64,000 nt of DNA, from positions 1 to 64,000 of the forward strand of contig NZ_AUHD01000015.1 of assembly GCF_000423005.1 (NCBI RefSeq), written 5' to 3'. A program made the position numbers and the translations under genes. This stretch comes from Gelidibacter mesophilus DSM 14095 (GTDB taxonomy: Bacteria; Bacteroidota; Bacteroidia; Flavobacteriales; Flavobacteriaceae). Below, in pieces: positions 45,946 through 55,548 of this stretch. A model generated the notes under the pieces. It was given only the letters and a program-made list of their open reading frames with translations. It was not told where the DNA came from and did no database searches. Each line of letters opens with the position of its first letter. Position 1 is the first letter of the stretch.

Positions 45946-46977
45946 ATGAGTACTACTTTAAAACTCGGATTTCTAATATGCCTTACGACCTTATTCGTGG
46001 CATGTGGTGATTCTACAACCCCTAAACAAGAAGTTAACGTCTATACCCACAGACATTATAAGGCCGATGACGAGCTTTTTACCAAATTTACTGAGGAGAC
46101 CGGTATAAAGGTGAATATTGTAAACGCCAGTGCCGATGAACTGATCCAACGCCTCGAAACAGAAGGCGAAGACTCCAATGCAGATATCTTGATAACCGTA
46201 GATGCGGGCAGACTTTACCGTGCACAATCAAAAGATTTGTTGCAGCCTGTTACATCTGAAATACTCGAGGCTAATATTGCGCCAGAGTTTAGAGAAAAAG
46301 AAGGCTACTGGTACGGCATGACTTACAGAGCACGAATTATTGCCTACGCTAAGGACAGAGTAAACCCTGAGGATATTAAGACTTACGAAGATTTGACAGA
46401 TCCAAAGTGGAAGGGCAAAATTGTCATCCGTTCTTCTGAAAATGTTTATAACCAATCGTTGTTGGCCTCTATAATCTTGGCCGATGGTGAAGAAAAAGCA
46501 AAGGAATGGGCTGAAGGCGTTGTAGCTAATATGGCAAGAAACCCAAAGGGCAGTGATCGTGATCAAGTTAAAGCCGTAGCTTCTGGTGAAGCTGACATTG
46601 CTGTAGTCAACACCTATTATATTGGATTGTTGATTAACGATGAAAATGAAGAAGAGCGCAAGGCAGGAGAAAGTGTTGGTATTATTTTCCCGAACCAAGA
46701 TGGAAGAGGGACGCACGTTAATGTCAGCGGCATTGGTGTGACTAAATATGCACCAAACAAGGAAAATGCTATCAAGCTTATGGAATTTCTTTCAGAAGAA
46801 GAGGCACAGCAAACCTTGGCAAACTTAAACTACGAATACCCAATCAATTCCAAAGCCACTAAAGCTGCGATCTTAAAAAGTTGGGGCGATTTTAAAGCCG
46901 ACGATGTTGAACTTTATAAGCTTGGAGAAAATAATAGCAAAGCTGTTATGGTTTTTGATGAGGCTGGTTGGAAATAA
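45946..46977 (+). CDS. Ferric iron ABC transporter binding lipoprotein (FutA/FbpA-like)
   Basis: A 343-residue lipoprotein (lipobox FVAC, Cys20). VNVYTHRHYKADDELFTKF, ILITVDAGRLYRAQ and MTYRARIIAYAKDRV match the FutA/IdiA-type iron-binding proteins of class C, and VVNTYYIGLL holds the tandem Tyr residues that bind Fe3+. It captures ferric iron in the periplasm and passes it to the permease encoded next. The three import genes are in order binding protein, permease, ATPase, with gaps of 53 and 89 bases, and share a clear promoter. Confidence 0.9.
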   Translation: MSTTLKLGFLICLTTLFVACGDSTTPKQEVNVYTHRHYKADDELFTKFTEETGIKVNIVNASADELIQRLETEGEDSNADILITVDAGRLYRAQSKDLLQPVTSEILEANIAPEFREKEGYWYGMTYRARIIAYAKDRVNPEDIKTYEDLTDPKWKGKIVIRSSENVYNQSLLASIILADGEEKAKEWAEGVVANMARNPKGSDRDQVKAVASGEADIAVVNTYYIGLLINDENEEERKAGESVGIIFPNQDGRGTHVNVSGIGVTKYAPNKENAIKLMEFLSEEEAQQTLANLNYEYPINSKATKAAILKSWGDFKADDVELYKLGENNSKAVMVFDEAGWK

Positions 46978-47030
46978 CAGGTATTAAAATCTTTAATCTT
47001 CATCAACAAGGTTAAAACTAGCAGAATTAA

Positions 47031-48656
47031 ATGGCAAAAAGAACCACCTATTGGTGGAATAAGTGGACGGGCGGTGCAATTATAATATTACTTTTGGTAT
47101 TGACCCCCGTGTTCACTATTCTGATCAAGCTCTTCGACAAACCCGGGGAGCATTGGGGCCATATTGCATCCAATTTACTACTCTCCTATTTCGCCAATTC
47201 ATTTCTTTTGTTGCTAGGGGTCGGCACATTTACTTTTTTAATTGGTGTGAGCATGGCGTGGCTGGTATCAGTATATGAGTTTCCGGGTCGTAAGTATTTT
47301 GAGTGGCTTTTAATTCTTCCTCTTGCATTTCCATCTTATATGATGGCCTACAGTTATGTGGGAATTTTGGAATATACCGGACCGGTACAGGCTTTCTTCC
47401 GTAATAACTTTGACATCTCTTTTAAAGGTCCCATCATCGATATTATGAATATGCCCGGGGCTATATTTATACTTTCCATTAGCTTATTTCCTTACGTGTA
47501 TGTCATCTGTAGGGCCTCATTTATGCGGCAATCCGGCGCAATGCAAGAAGCAGCATTTCTTTTGGGCAGCAATCGGATGCGGATGTTCACTAAGATAGCA
47601 TTACCTATGGCAAGACCAGCCGTAGCTGGTGGAATTGCTTTAGTAGGGATGGAAGTTTTAAATGATTACGGCACGGTGAAATACTTTGGAGTGGACACTT
47701 TTACGTCGGGAATTTTCAGAGCTTGGTTTTCTTTTGGAGATATTAACACGGCCATCTATCTCTCAGCAATTTTGACCGTGATTGTTTTAGTGTTGATCTG
47801 GCTGGAAACGGTTCAGAGAGGAGGCCGTAATTGGAACGCTGGAAGCCAAAGTTCAAAACCTGCAATTAGAATCAGACCCAAACATAAAAGCACACGCCAG
47901 CTATATACAGCACTTTGTTTGATTGTTTTACTGATCAGTTTTATATTTCCATTATTGCAACTGTTTTATTGGGTCTCCCTCACCTGGCACAATGTGGTAG
48001 ATTCTGAATTTGGGGTTTTAATTTTTAACAGTTTCTCCCTAGCGATTGGTTCTGCTGTGGCTATTGCCGTAATATCCATATTTTTATTGTATGCCATAAG
48101 ATTAAGCCCTTTACGTTGGACCAAACATATTGCACGAACCGCTTCTTTGGGCTATGCCATCCCTGGTGCGGTTATTGCTGTAGGGGTAATGATTCCGATG
48201 ATGGGTTTGGATAGAACTATTAATTGGGCAGTTTCAAACCATGTAGGGATGATTTTGTCAGGAACATTGTTTATCTTAGTGGTGGCGTATGTTGTTCGGT
48301 TTATGGCGGTTGGCTATAATGCTATTGATGCAGGGTTTCAAAAAACAGGCGCCTCAGTCAATGAGGTGGCACGCTCATTAGGTGCGTCACCTTTAAGAAC
48401 TTTGTGGAAGATAGACCTGCCTTTGATAAAGAACAGTATAGCAGGAGCGGTATTATTGGCCTTTGTTGATATTTTAAAGGAACTTCCATTAACCTTGATT
48501 TTGAGACCTTTCAACTTCCATACGTTGGCCACTAAAGCTTTTGATATGGCAACCAACGAAATGATAGCAGAATCAGCAAACGCCTCTCTGGTGGTGGTTT
48601 TAACTGGAGTTATCCCAATTATAGTGTTGAATAATATGATCAGTAGAAAGAAATGA
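47031..48656 (+). CDS. Ferric iron ABC transporter permease (fused two-domain, FbpB-like)
   Basis: A 541-residue inner-membrane protein with about twelve helices in two halves. Each half has the loop that docks with the ATPase: EAAFLLGSNRMRMFTKIALP (about residues 180-199) and EVARSLGASPLRTLWKIDLP (about 444-463). The fused layout is standard for FbpB/SfuB-type iron permeases. It lies between the binding-protein and ATPase genes. Length and both halves are complete. Confidence 0.9.
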   Translation: MAKRTTYWWNKWTGGAIIILLLVLTPVFTILIKLFDKPGEHWGHIASNLLLSYFANSFLLLLGVGTFTFLIGVSMAWLVSVYEFPGRKYFEWLLILPLAFPSYMMAYSYVGILEYTGPVQAFFRNNFDISFKGPIIDIMNMPGAIFILSISLFPYVYVICRASFMRQSGAMQEAAFLLGSNRMRMFTKIALPMARPAVAGGIALVGMEVLNDYGTVKYFGVDTFTSGIFRAWFSFGDINTAIYLSAILTVIVLVLIWLETVQRGGRNWNAGSQSSKPAIRIRPKHKSTRQLYTALCLIVLLISFIFPLLQLFYWVSLTWHNVVDSEFGVLIFNSFSLAIGSAVAIAVISIFLLYAIRLSPLRWTKHIARTASLGYAIPGAVIAVGVMIPMMGLDRTINWAVSNHVGMILSGTLFILVVAYVVRFMAVGYNAIDAGFQKTGASVNEVARSLGASPLRTLWKIDLPLIKNSIAGAVLLAFVDILKELPLTLILRPFNFHTLATKAFDMATNEMIAESANASLVVVLTGVIPIIVLNNMISRKK

Positions 48657-48745
48657 AAACGGTGTAGAAAGATCAATAGCTTTTGATTTAAGTCCTTCTG
48701 AAAACAAAATGTTATCCGTATGGCTGCAAAAGCAGAAAAAAAAGA

Positions 48746-49849
48746 ATGACCATGGTGATTATTGAATTGAATAATATTAGTAAACAATATAGGAATGCTG
48801 ATACCTACGCGGTGGACGGTGTTTCTTTTTCTTTGGATAAAGGCGAAATATTAGCACTTGTTGGCGAAAGCGGTTCTGGAAAAACCACCCTATTGCGCTT
48901 AATTGCAGGATTGGAACATCCTAAGTCAGGAACTATTGAGCTCGGCGGAGAACTGATTGTGAGCGGCCGGAAATCCTTGCCCGCAAACAAGCGAAAAACG
49001 GGGATGGTATTCCAAGATTATGCCTTATTCCCGCATCTCACCATTTTTGAAAATGTCGCTTTTGGATTAAAAGGTCTCAATAAAAAAGATACCGCACAAC
49101 GCGTACTTGAAACTATAAAACTAACCGGCCTAAAAGAGGACGTTAAAAAATATCCACACCAACTTTCTGGGGGGCAACAACAAAGGGTGGCTTTGGCTAG
49201 GGCACTTGCGCCGCGACCTCATCTCTTGTTGATGGACGAACCTTTCAGTAATTTGGACACCATCTTACGCGACCAAGTGCGTGAAGAGGTGCGTCAGATT
49301 ATCAAAGCCATGGGGATTACCGCTATTTTGGTAACGCATGATACCAAAGATGCTTTTTCTACCGCAGATAAGATTGCAGTAATGCTCAAAGGAAAATTAT
49401 TGCAACTCGACACCCCTGATAGTTTGTACAATAATCCGAACTCCTCTTATGTTGCGGAATTATTCGGGAAGTCAAACAATCTTGAAGCAACGGTTACTTC
49501 TGGAGGATTTAAAACCCCTTTCGGATTTGTTTCTGGACAGAAAGATTGTCCATTATCCACAAATCGGGATAAAGTGAACTTGTTTTTCAGAGCAGAGGAA
49601 ACCGATTTTTGTAATGCTGAAGAGCCACATCTTTGTGGCATGGTAGAGCAATGTATGTACTTAGGAGATCATATGCAGTTAAAGGTATGTTGTAACCGAT
49701 GTAACAAATGCGCAAATGACTGCAAAGGAGAACTTGTACAAGACACCAAGAGTATCTTGCTAAAATCCTCGATACAAACCTGGAAACCTGGAGATATTGT
49801 TCGCTTTAAACTTAAAAACTTCAAAGTTAAAGAAACTGATACCGAGTAA
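48746..49849 (+). CDS. Ferric iron ABC transporter ATPase (FbpC-like) with Cys-rich C-terminal domain
   Basis: A 367-residue ATPase: Walker A GESGSGKT (40-47), signature LSGGQ (140-144), Walker B LLLMDE (160-165) and a switch His in VTHDT. The C-terminal regulatory (TOBE-like) part, residues 245-365, contains nine cysteines between 268 and 326, including CCNRCNKCANDC (315-326). Ordinary FbpC proteins lack such a cluster. It could bind iron or a Fe-S cluster and so sense the transported metal; that is inference. A Met at residue 3 is an alternative start. It is the last gene of the importer operon. Confidence 0.88.
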   Translation: MTMVIIELNNISKQYRNADTYAVDGVSFSLDKGEILALVGESGSGKTTLLRLIAGLEHPKSGTIELGGELIVSGRKSLPANKRKTGMVFQDYALFPHLTIFENVAFGLKGLNKKDTAQRVLETIKLTGLKEDVKKYPHQLSGGQQQRVALARALAPRPHLLLMDEPFSNLDTILRDQVREEVRQIIKAMGITAILVTHDTKDAFSTADKIAVMLKGKLLQLDTPDSLYNNPNSSYVAELFGKSNNLEATVTSGGFKTPFGFVSGQKDCPLSTNRDKVNLFFRAEETDFCNAEEPHLCGMVEQCMYLGDHMQLKVCCNRCNKCANDCKGELVQDTKSILLKSSIQTWKPGDIVRFKLKNFKVKETDTE

Positions 49850-50235
49850 TATCAAAAGCATTTTAATCCAATATTTTTAAAATGGAGGTCAGAAAACATC
49901 ACTAGCATTTTTAGCTCTCAAACACTTCAAATAAAGGGGCAACTGGCCACTGAGCCATCGTCTTTCTTGGAATGAAATAGGTGGACAATTATAAAACCAC
50001 AACCCCATACAGCCTCATTTTTAATTATTTACAGCTGCTCCAGAACTTCTAAAAGTGTTAAAGAAGTCATTTAAGGCAATTTTTATTATTTTTGTTAAAT
50101 TCTTGATGTCTTTTTTGATAAAAGGCTCAACCAGACCAAAATTATCGGTAATTTATATGGAAACTAACAGTCATCATGGACTTTCATATGTCAATTGATC
50201 ATTTAAGAATTCAACTGTAACTAATTAACGCCTAT
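49850..50235. other. Intergenic region
   Basis: 386 bases between two plus-strand genes, AT-rich, with several T runs. No credible ORF, terminator hairpin or clear promoter pair was found; the DUF481 gene should have its promoter in the right half. Confidence 0.4.
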
Positions 50236-51246
50236 ATGAATTTAAGACTCATAGTATTCTGCATTAGCCTCATGGTTTCCATGAGTGCATTTTCTCAAAA
50301 TGACACCATCGTACTGACCAATGGTGATCGGTTGATAGGAGAGATAAAAAAAATGGATCGTAGTGTTTTAAGTATAGAAACGCCCTACAGTGATAGTGAT
50401 TTTAAAGTAAAGTGGAAAAAAGTAAAATCAATAAAAAGCACTGAAAACTTTTTAGTAACGGCATCAGATGGAACACGCTATAAAATTGAGGGCATTGACA
50501 CCAATAACGAAGATAATGCGCTTATTTTAAAGGATGATAACGGTTTGGTTGGCATTATAGATATTGTATTCATTAAACCGGTTAAAGATGATTTTGTCTC
50601 GCGGTTAAACGCGTCAATCTCGGTGGGATTCAATTTATCAAAGGCTAGCAACTTAAGTCAATTGTCTGTTGCAAGCACGCTAGGTTATACCTCAGATTTC
50701 TACAGTATAAAAACCACATTTAATTCCGTTAGAAGTAATCAGGACAACGTTGAGGAAATTCAGCGCACCTTTGGTGAACTTTCTTTTAATTATTTTTTGA
50801 AACGCGATAATTTTTTAATTTTCCAATCGGAATATCTATCCAATAGTGAGCAGCAATTGAAGTTAAGAATGACCAACAAACTTGGTTTTGGAAAATACTT
50901 TATCCATAATAACCGGATGTATTTTGGTGGCACATTAGGTGTAGCCTATAACAGTGAAAATTACAATGCTTCAGAAGATGATAGAAAGAGTGGCGAGGTT
51001 TACGCATCGTTAGAAGTCAATTTATTTGATTTTAATGATTTGAGTCTAGTATCAGGAATCACAACCTATCCAAGTTTAACTGAGAAAAAACGAATCAGAA
51101 CTGACTTTAATTTAGATCTGAAATACGATTTACCTCTTGATTTATTCGTAAAACTCTCATTTAACTATAACTACGACAACAAGCCTATTGAAGGCGCATC
51201 TTATGATGATTATGTTGTCATAACGACTGTGGGCTGGGAACTTTAA
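50236..51246 (+). CDS. DUF481 outer membrane protein
   Basis: A 336-residue protein with a signal peptide (about residues 1-21, cut after FSQ). The N-terminal part (TIVLTNGDRLIGEIKKMD... KVKWKKVKSI) is a small beta domain seen in YdiY-like proteins; the C-terminal 220 residues (from about 115) are DUF481, a barrel of alternating strands ending in VITTVGWEL with an aromatic and hydrophobic end fit for outer-membrane insertion. The role is unknown. It is monocistronic. Confidence 0.85.
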   Translation: MNLRLIVFCISLMVSMSAFSQNDTIVLTNGDRLIGEIKKMDRSVLSIETPYSDSDFKVKWKKVKSIKSTENFLVTASDGTRYKIEGIDTNNEDNALILKDDNGLVGIIDIVFIKPVKDDFVSRLNASISVGFNLSKASNLSQLSVASTLGYTSDFYSIKTTFNSVRSNQDNVEEIQRTFGELSFNYFLKRDNFLIFQSEYLSNSEQQLKLRMTNKLGFGKYFIHNNRMYFGGTLGVAYNSENYNASEDDRKSGEVYASLEVNLFDFNDLSLVSGITTYPSLTEKKRIRTDFNLDLKYDLPLDLFVKLSFNYNYDNKPIEGASYDDYVVITTVGWEL

Positions 51247-51390
51247 GAAACACTTAAACTTATGGTATGCGAAGATAATACTTAGACCCATAGACCAATT
51301 ATTCAAACTTCGCACACCGCTCATTAGAGCATGTGAGTACCAATCCTATCTCTTAATTTGCTTTTCAAAATGTTGATACCAACCTTGATT

Positions 51391-52338
51391 CTATTCCGCA
51401 CTTTGATTACTCTTACGCTTTTCGTTGGGGGCGCCATTGGCATCAGATAACATGGTTTGTTTTGGCAATACCTCATTCAGTTTTTCACCACCTTTGATTC
51501 CAAAATCCAAGGTCCGGATTGGGAATGGAATCATGATGTCTTCCTTGTCAAATGCTTTTTTTATGGCAATAATAGCTTCACTCTGACTTTTCAAAAACTC
51601 CAATTGACTTTTAAATTCTACCCAGATCATAATTCTAAAATCAATGGAACTCCCACCAAAAGCTAAATAGACCAGGTCAATACTTTTATCTGTATTAATA
51701 TTAGGCGTATTTTTTACCGATGCTATGGCAATGTCTCTTACCCTTTCTAAATCTTCACCGTAGGAGACCCCCACATTGAGATCTATTCTTTTATAAATAT
51801 TTTCAGAATCGTTGATCAATGGATTTTGAAATAGCATTTTGTTGGGGATAATGACTTCCTGCCCTTGAAAGGACGTAATTTCTGTGGTACGGATTCCAAT
51901 ATGTTTTATGACCCCGCTATGGCCTTCACAATGGATGACTTGCCCTATCTTAAACGGACGTTTTACGGCCATGAAGAAACCGGCTATGAAATTGGTCGCA
52001 ATATCTTGAAATGCAAAACCTAATGCCAAACCAATAATACCAGCACCGGCAAGTAATGAGGAAACTGCTTTGTCTAAGTTTAATAAGCTTAATGCGACAA
52101 ACGCCCCAATTGCAATAATAAGTACGTAGACTACTTTTGAAACAATAGAGGTAAGTGATCTATTCTTTAATGTTCTATCCAGCAGTTTTGTGATCAGATT
52201 TCGAATTAATCGACCAATAAAGACAAAAGCAATAAGCACAACAATGGCCAGTACAAAATTGGGCAACATTTTGACCAATTGCTCAGACCATCCGATTAGT
52301 TTTTCAATAATGAGATCATAATATTTTTTAATTTCCAT
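51391..52338 (-). CDS. Small-conductance mechanosensitive channel (MscS family)
   Basis: A 315-residue channel with three membrane helices (about residues 22-45, 63-85 and 88-115). The pore helix AGAGIIGLALGFAFQDIATNFIAG and the following beta domain with VIHCEGHSGVIKHIGIRTTEI are standard MscS features. It opens under membrane tension to release solutes during osmotic downshock. The last 30 residues are polar and low in complexity. Single gene. Confidence 0.9.
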   Translation of the reverse strand: MEIKKYYDLIIEKLIGWSEQLVKMLPNFVLAIVVLIAFVFIGRLIRNLITKLLDRTLKNRSLTSIVSKVVYVLIIAIGAFVALSLLNLDKAVSSLLAGAGIIGLALGFAFQDIATNFIAGFFMAVKRPFKIGQVIHCEGHSGVIKHIGIRTTEITSFQGQEVIIPNKMLFQNPLINDSENIYKRIDLNVGVSYGEDLERVRDIAIASVKNTPNINTDKSIDLVYLAFGGSSIDFRIMIWVEFKSQLEFLKSQSEAIIAIKKAFDKEDIMIPFPIRTLDFGIKGGEKLNEVLPKQTMLSDANGAPNEKRKSNQSAE

Positions 52339-52456
52339 AATGTTTTGATTGTGCCATGAAAATAATATAAACTTTAGGGTTTTTGGCGGTTTTTCTGCGT
52401 TTTTTTAAGCAGATTCGTTCAAAACCACTGTCAAGGACCAATTAAACTCTTTACGT

Positions 52457-52858
52457 TTATTCGTTCCGACGAATGAGAAATCCGTTGTCAATGTTCTCAA
52501 AACCAATTTTCGGATAGTAAGTCATCGCCATTGGTGCAGAGAGCAAAACCAACGCAGTCTCTTTTCCAATTTCCTTTTTTGTCATTTCTATTAATTGTTT
52601 TCCAACACCTACTTTTTGATATTCTTTTTTCACTGCTAAATCCGATAAATAACAAACGTAACAGAAATCAGTTAGTGAACGTGAAATGCCAACCAATTTA
52701 TTTTCCGACCATGCTGTAATTATCAAATTAGAGTTTGCGTACATTTTGGTTATTCGTTCATGATTAGTGGTCGGTCTTTTTATTCCTGAACTATGATAAA
52801 CTTCTATGATTTCTGATATTTTTGGAACTTTCCCGATTTTATATTCAATATTTTTCAT
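52457..52858 (-). CDS. GNAT family acetyltransferase
   Basis: A 133-residue protein with the GNAT core: the VYHSSGIKRP loop, strand CYLSDLAVKKEYQKVGVGKQLIE (about residues 68-90) that binds acetyl-CoA through the QKVGVG turn, and the closing VLLSAPMAMTYYPKIGFE segment. It transfers an acetyl group from acetyl-CoA to an unknown amine. Length is typical of the smallest GNATs. Its gene stands alone. Confidence 0.85.
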   Translation of the reverse strand: MKNIEYKIGKVPKISEIIEVYHSSGIKRPTTNHERITKMYANSNLIITAWSENKLVGISRSLTDFCYVCYLSDLAVKKEYQKVGVGKQLIEMTKKEIGKETALVLLSAPMAMTYYPKIGFENIDNGFLIRRNE

Positions 52859-53461
52859 TCTAAGTGGATTGGTTTTTTTATGAGAGGACCGAGTTTCTCG
52901 ATCTATATTTTTTGTTGAGCATGGTATTAAACGCTACTTTTTAAATAAATGCACAATGAAGATCATTCCTGAGTCTGATTCCAAAGGCGCATATTCTTTG
53001 AATAAAAATTATAACAAAAACGCCAAGCAAGTTATCAAAAAATATTTTTCAACCTTATATAATCACTATGATCACCCAAAATAATTATAAACACTATGAG
53101 CTCAGCAATACGAGCGCTGTCATTTGATATTCACCCAAGTGAAGGATTAAAGTAACTATTCAGATAACACATTTTCAAAAGTTTGAGATTGGCAAGTTTT
53201 TGTGTTCCGCTGACCCGCCCCGCCCATCGTTCGGACAGGTTTCGCTGATATTGTCAGCTATTATAACCGCATGACTTAAACAGATCTAAAAACACCATTC
53301 CTAACTATTTTCTCTAGGTAAGTTAATTTCTTCATATCCTGAGCAAAATGGAAACCTCGAGTTTTCAAAACCTGTCTAACAATTTGCCCTTAGAGGAGAT
53401 GATTTAACATCATTTTCACATCTCATTTGTTACCTTCGCATTACTATAAAATTTTTATATA
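52859..53461. other. Long intergenic region (about 600 bases)
   Basis: This gap separates the divergent GNAT and M1 peptidase genes. It holds a 42-codon ATG frame at 52956-53084 that lacks other support, a short GC-rich patch near 53211-53245, and a TACCTTCG element at 53431-53438, a near match to the -7 consensus 24 bases before the peptidase start. I see nothing else. Confidence 0.4.
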
Positions 53462-55399
53462 ATGATGTATTTGAACAGCAGATTCTGCATTTTTCTTTTT
53501 CTCTCATGCTTTTCGTTTTCAATCCTTGCCCAAGAAGCCAATTATGGCAATCAACATTTGTTTGATGAGTTTCCTGCTTCTCGCCAAGGCAACAGCTACA
53601 GGACCAGTTCTGGTAAACCGGGTCCGGAATATTGGCAAAATTCCGCCGATTACAATTTGGAAGTTACCTTGGACCAAAAAAACCATGTTGTTTCTGGAAA
53701 TATCACCATCCACTATACCAATAATAGCCCTGAAACCTTAGATTTTATTTGGATCTATTTGGAACAAAATCGTTTTACGGAAACCTCTCGAGGAACATTA
53801 ACCACTCCAGTTGTTGGAAATCGTTATAATGGTGATGTAGAAGGTGGTTTTGAACTGTCCAACGTTTCGGCAAAAACAGAAACGGGCACCTCCTCAAAGC
53901 ATATCATTACTGATACCAGAATGCAGCTTTTTCTTGATAAACCACTAGCCGCTAAAGGTGGAAAAGCGACCATTAAAATGAATTTCAAATTCAAAGTCCC
54001 TGTTGAAGGCATGGACCGCATGGGAAGACTCGAAACTGAAGGCGGAACCGTTTATGCTATTGCACAATGGTATCCGCGAGTGGCCGTGTTTGATGATGTG
54101 GTAGGATGGAATACTGAGCCTTATTTGGGAGCAGGCGAATTCTATTGTGAATATGGAAATTTTGACGTAAAAATAACTGCAGCAGCAGATCAAACGGTGG
54201 TGTGTTCGGGAATCTTACAAAACCCAAAAGAAGTACTTACCAAAACACAACAAGAGCGTTTTGCTCAAGCGGAAAAAAGTGACCAAACGGTTTATATCAT
54301 CAAACCAGAGGAGGTTGGGAAACCAATGGCGCAGACAAAATCAAGCGGCACACTGACTTGGCATTATAAAATGGAAAATACGCGCGACGTGGCCTGGGCT
54401 TCGTCAAAAGCATTTATTTGGGATGCTGCACGAATGAATTTAGGAGAAGGCAAAACAGGCTTGGCGCAATCGGTGTATCCAAAAGAAAGTGACGGCAAGG
54501 GCGCTTGGTCCCGATCTACTGAATACACAAAAAAATCAGTTGAGTTCTATTCAACCACCTATTATCCCTATCCGTATCACAACGCCATCAACGTGGCTGC
54601 CAGTGTAGGCGGAATGGAATATCCAGGGGTAAGCTTTTGTGATTATCAAAGCGTAGGCTCAGATTTATGGGGCGTGACCGATCATGAATTTGGCCATAAC
54701 TGGTTTCCTATGATTGTTGGTAGTAATGAACGACGTTACCCATGGATGGACGAAGGCTTTAATACTTTTATCAACCATTACAGTACGCTTGCTTTCAACG
54801 ATGGTGAATACCCATCCTCTGTAGGCAATCCGCGCAACTTGGTTCGGTATCTTACTTTTGAAAATCGTGAAGGCATCAATACCTCTCCGGAAGTAGCTAA
54901 CGAAAGAAATTTAGGTTATACCGCCTATTACAAACCTGCAGCGGGACTTATTATACTACGCGAATACATTTTAGGACCTGAACGTTTTGATAATGCCTTT
55001 AAAAGCTACATCCAGCATTGGGCCTATAAACATCCGCAGCCCAACGACTTTTTTAATCATATGGAAAATGTTGCAGGAGAAGATTTGTCCTACTTTTGGA
55101 AAGGTTGGTTTTATGGCAATGGCAATATCGATATGGGCATCTCATCGGTAAAACCACATCAGGGCAATTACCTTATTACTGTTGAAAATAATGGAGAGAT
55201 TCCAATGCCTGTTATGCTGGAGGTTATCTATACAGATAACACGACGGAACACGTATCTCTACCAGTAGAAATCTGGCAAAGAGGAAATAGTTGGAGCCAT
55301 CTTCTAAAAACTAAAAAAGAAGTGAAACGGATTGTTCTGGATCCAAATAAATTATTACCCGACGTCAATATATTAAACGACACTTGGAATAAGTTGTAA
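53462..55399 (+). CDS. M1 family metallopeptidase, exported
   Basis: A 645-residue protein with a signal peptide (about residues 1-24, cut after LAQ). The zinc site is HEFGH (408-412) with the third ligand Glu431 in WMDEGF; GGMEYPGVSF about 25 residues earlier is the GxMEN-type substrate motif. M1 enzymes are aminopeptidases; this group in Bacteroidota is secreted to the periplasm or outside to use peptides. The domain order (N-terminal beta, catalytic, C-terminal beta) is complete. It ends in a strong hairpin and is monocistronic. Confidence 0.9.
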   Translation: MMYLNSRFCIFLFLSCFSFSILAQEANYGNQHLFDEFPASRQGNSYRTSSGKPGPEYWQNSADYNLEVTLDQKNHVVSGNITIHYTNNSPETLDFIWIYLEQNRFTETSRGTLTTPVVGNRYNGDVEGGFELSNVSAKTETGTSSKHIITDTRMQLFLDKPLAAKGGKATIKMNFKFKVPVEGMDRMGRLETEGGTVYAIAQWYPRVAVFDDVVGWNTEPYLGAGEFYCEYGNFDVKITAAADQTVVCSGILQNPKEVLTKTQQERFAQAEKSDQTVYIIKPEEVGKPMAQTKSSGTLTWHYKMENTRDVAWASSKAFIWDAARMNLGEGKTGLAQSVYPKESDGKGAWSRSTEYTKKSVEFYSTTYYPYPYHNAINVAASVGGMEYPGVSFCDYQSVGSDLWGVTDHEFGHNWFPMIVGSNERRYPWMDEGFNTFINHYSTLAFNDGEYPSSVGNPRNLVRYLTFENREGINTSPEVANERNLGYTAYYKPAAGLIILREYILGPERFDNAFKSYIQHWAYKHPQPNDFFNHMENVAGEDLSYFWKGWFYGNGNIDMGISSVKPHQGNYLITVENNGEIPMPVMLEVIYTDNTTEHVSLPVEIWQRGNSWSHLLKTKKEVKRIVLDPNKLLPDVNILNDTWNKL

Positions 55400-55410
55400 T
55401 TTAAACTAAA

Positions 55411-55450
55411 GTAAAATGCCTCTAAAAAAGAATTTAGAGGCATTTTACTT
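55411..55450 (+). terminator. Terminator hairpin after the M1 peptidase gene
   Basis: A perfect 16-bp stem (55411-55426 with 55433-55448) around a six-base loop, starting 12 bases past the stop. The T run is short, but the stem is unusually long. Confidence 0.75.
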
Positions 55451-55485
55451 TAGGCCCGTTTTTATTTGAGACCAATAAGCCCCCC

Positions 55486-55517
55486 TTTGGCGAACTAAAT
55501 AAATATAGATATCTTTA
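55486..55517 (+). promoter_or_regulatory. Promoter of the GH109-like gene
   Basis: TTTG (55486-55489), 20 bases, TATCTTTA (55510-55517), one base off TAnnTTTG. It lies 31 bases before the start codon. Confidence 0.5.
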
Positions 55518-55548
55518 AAGGTTTAAGTCAACCATAACACCAAACATC

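Noticed and set aside
52956-53084. A 42-codon plus-strand ORF in the long intergenic gap
   Set aside because: It has an ATG and a plausible composition but no promoter, recognised family or partner; listed only as part of the intergenic region.
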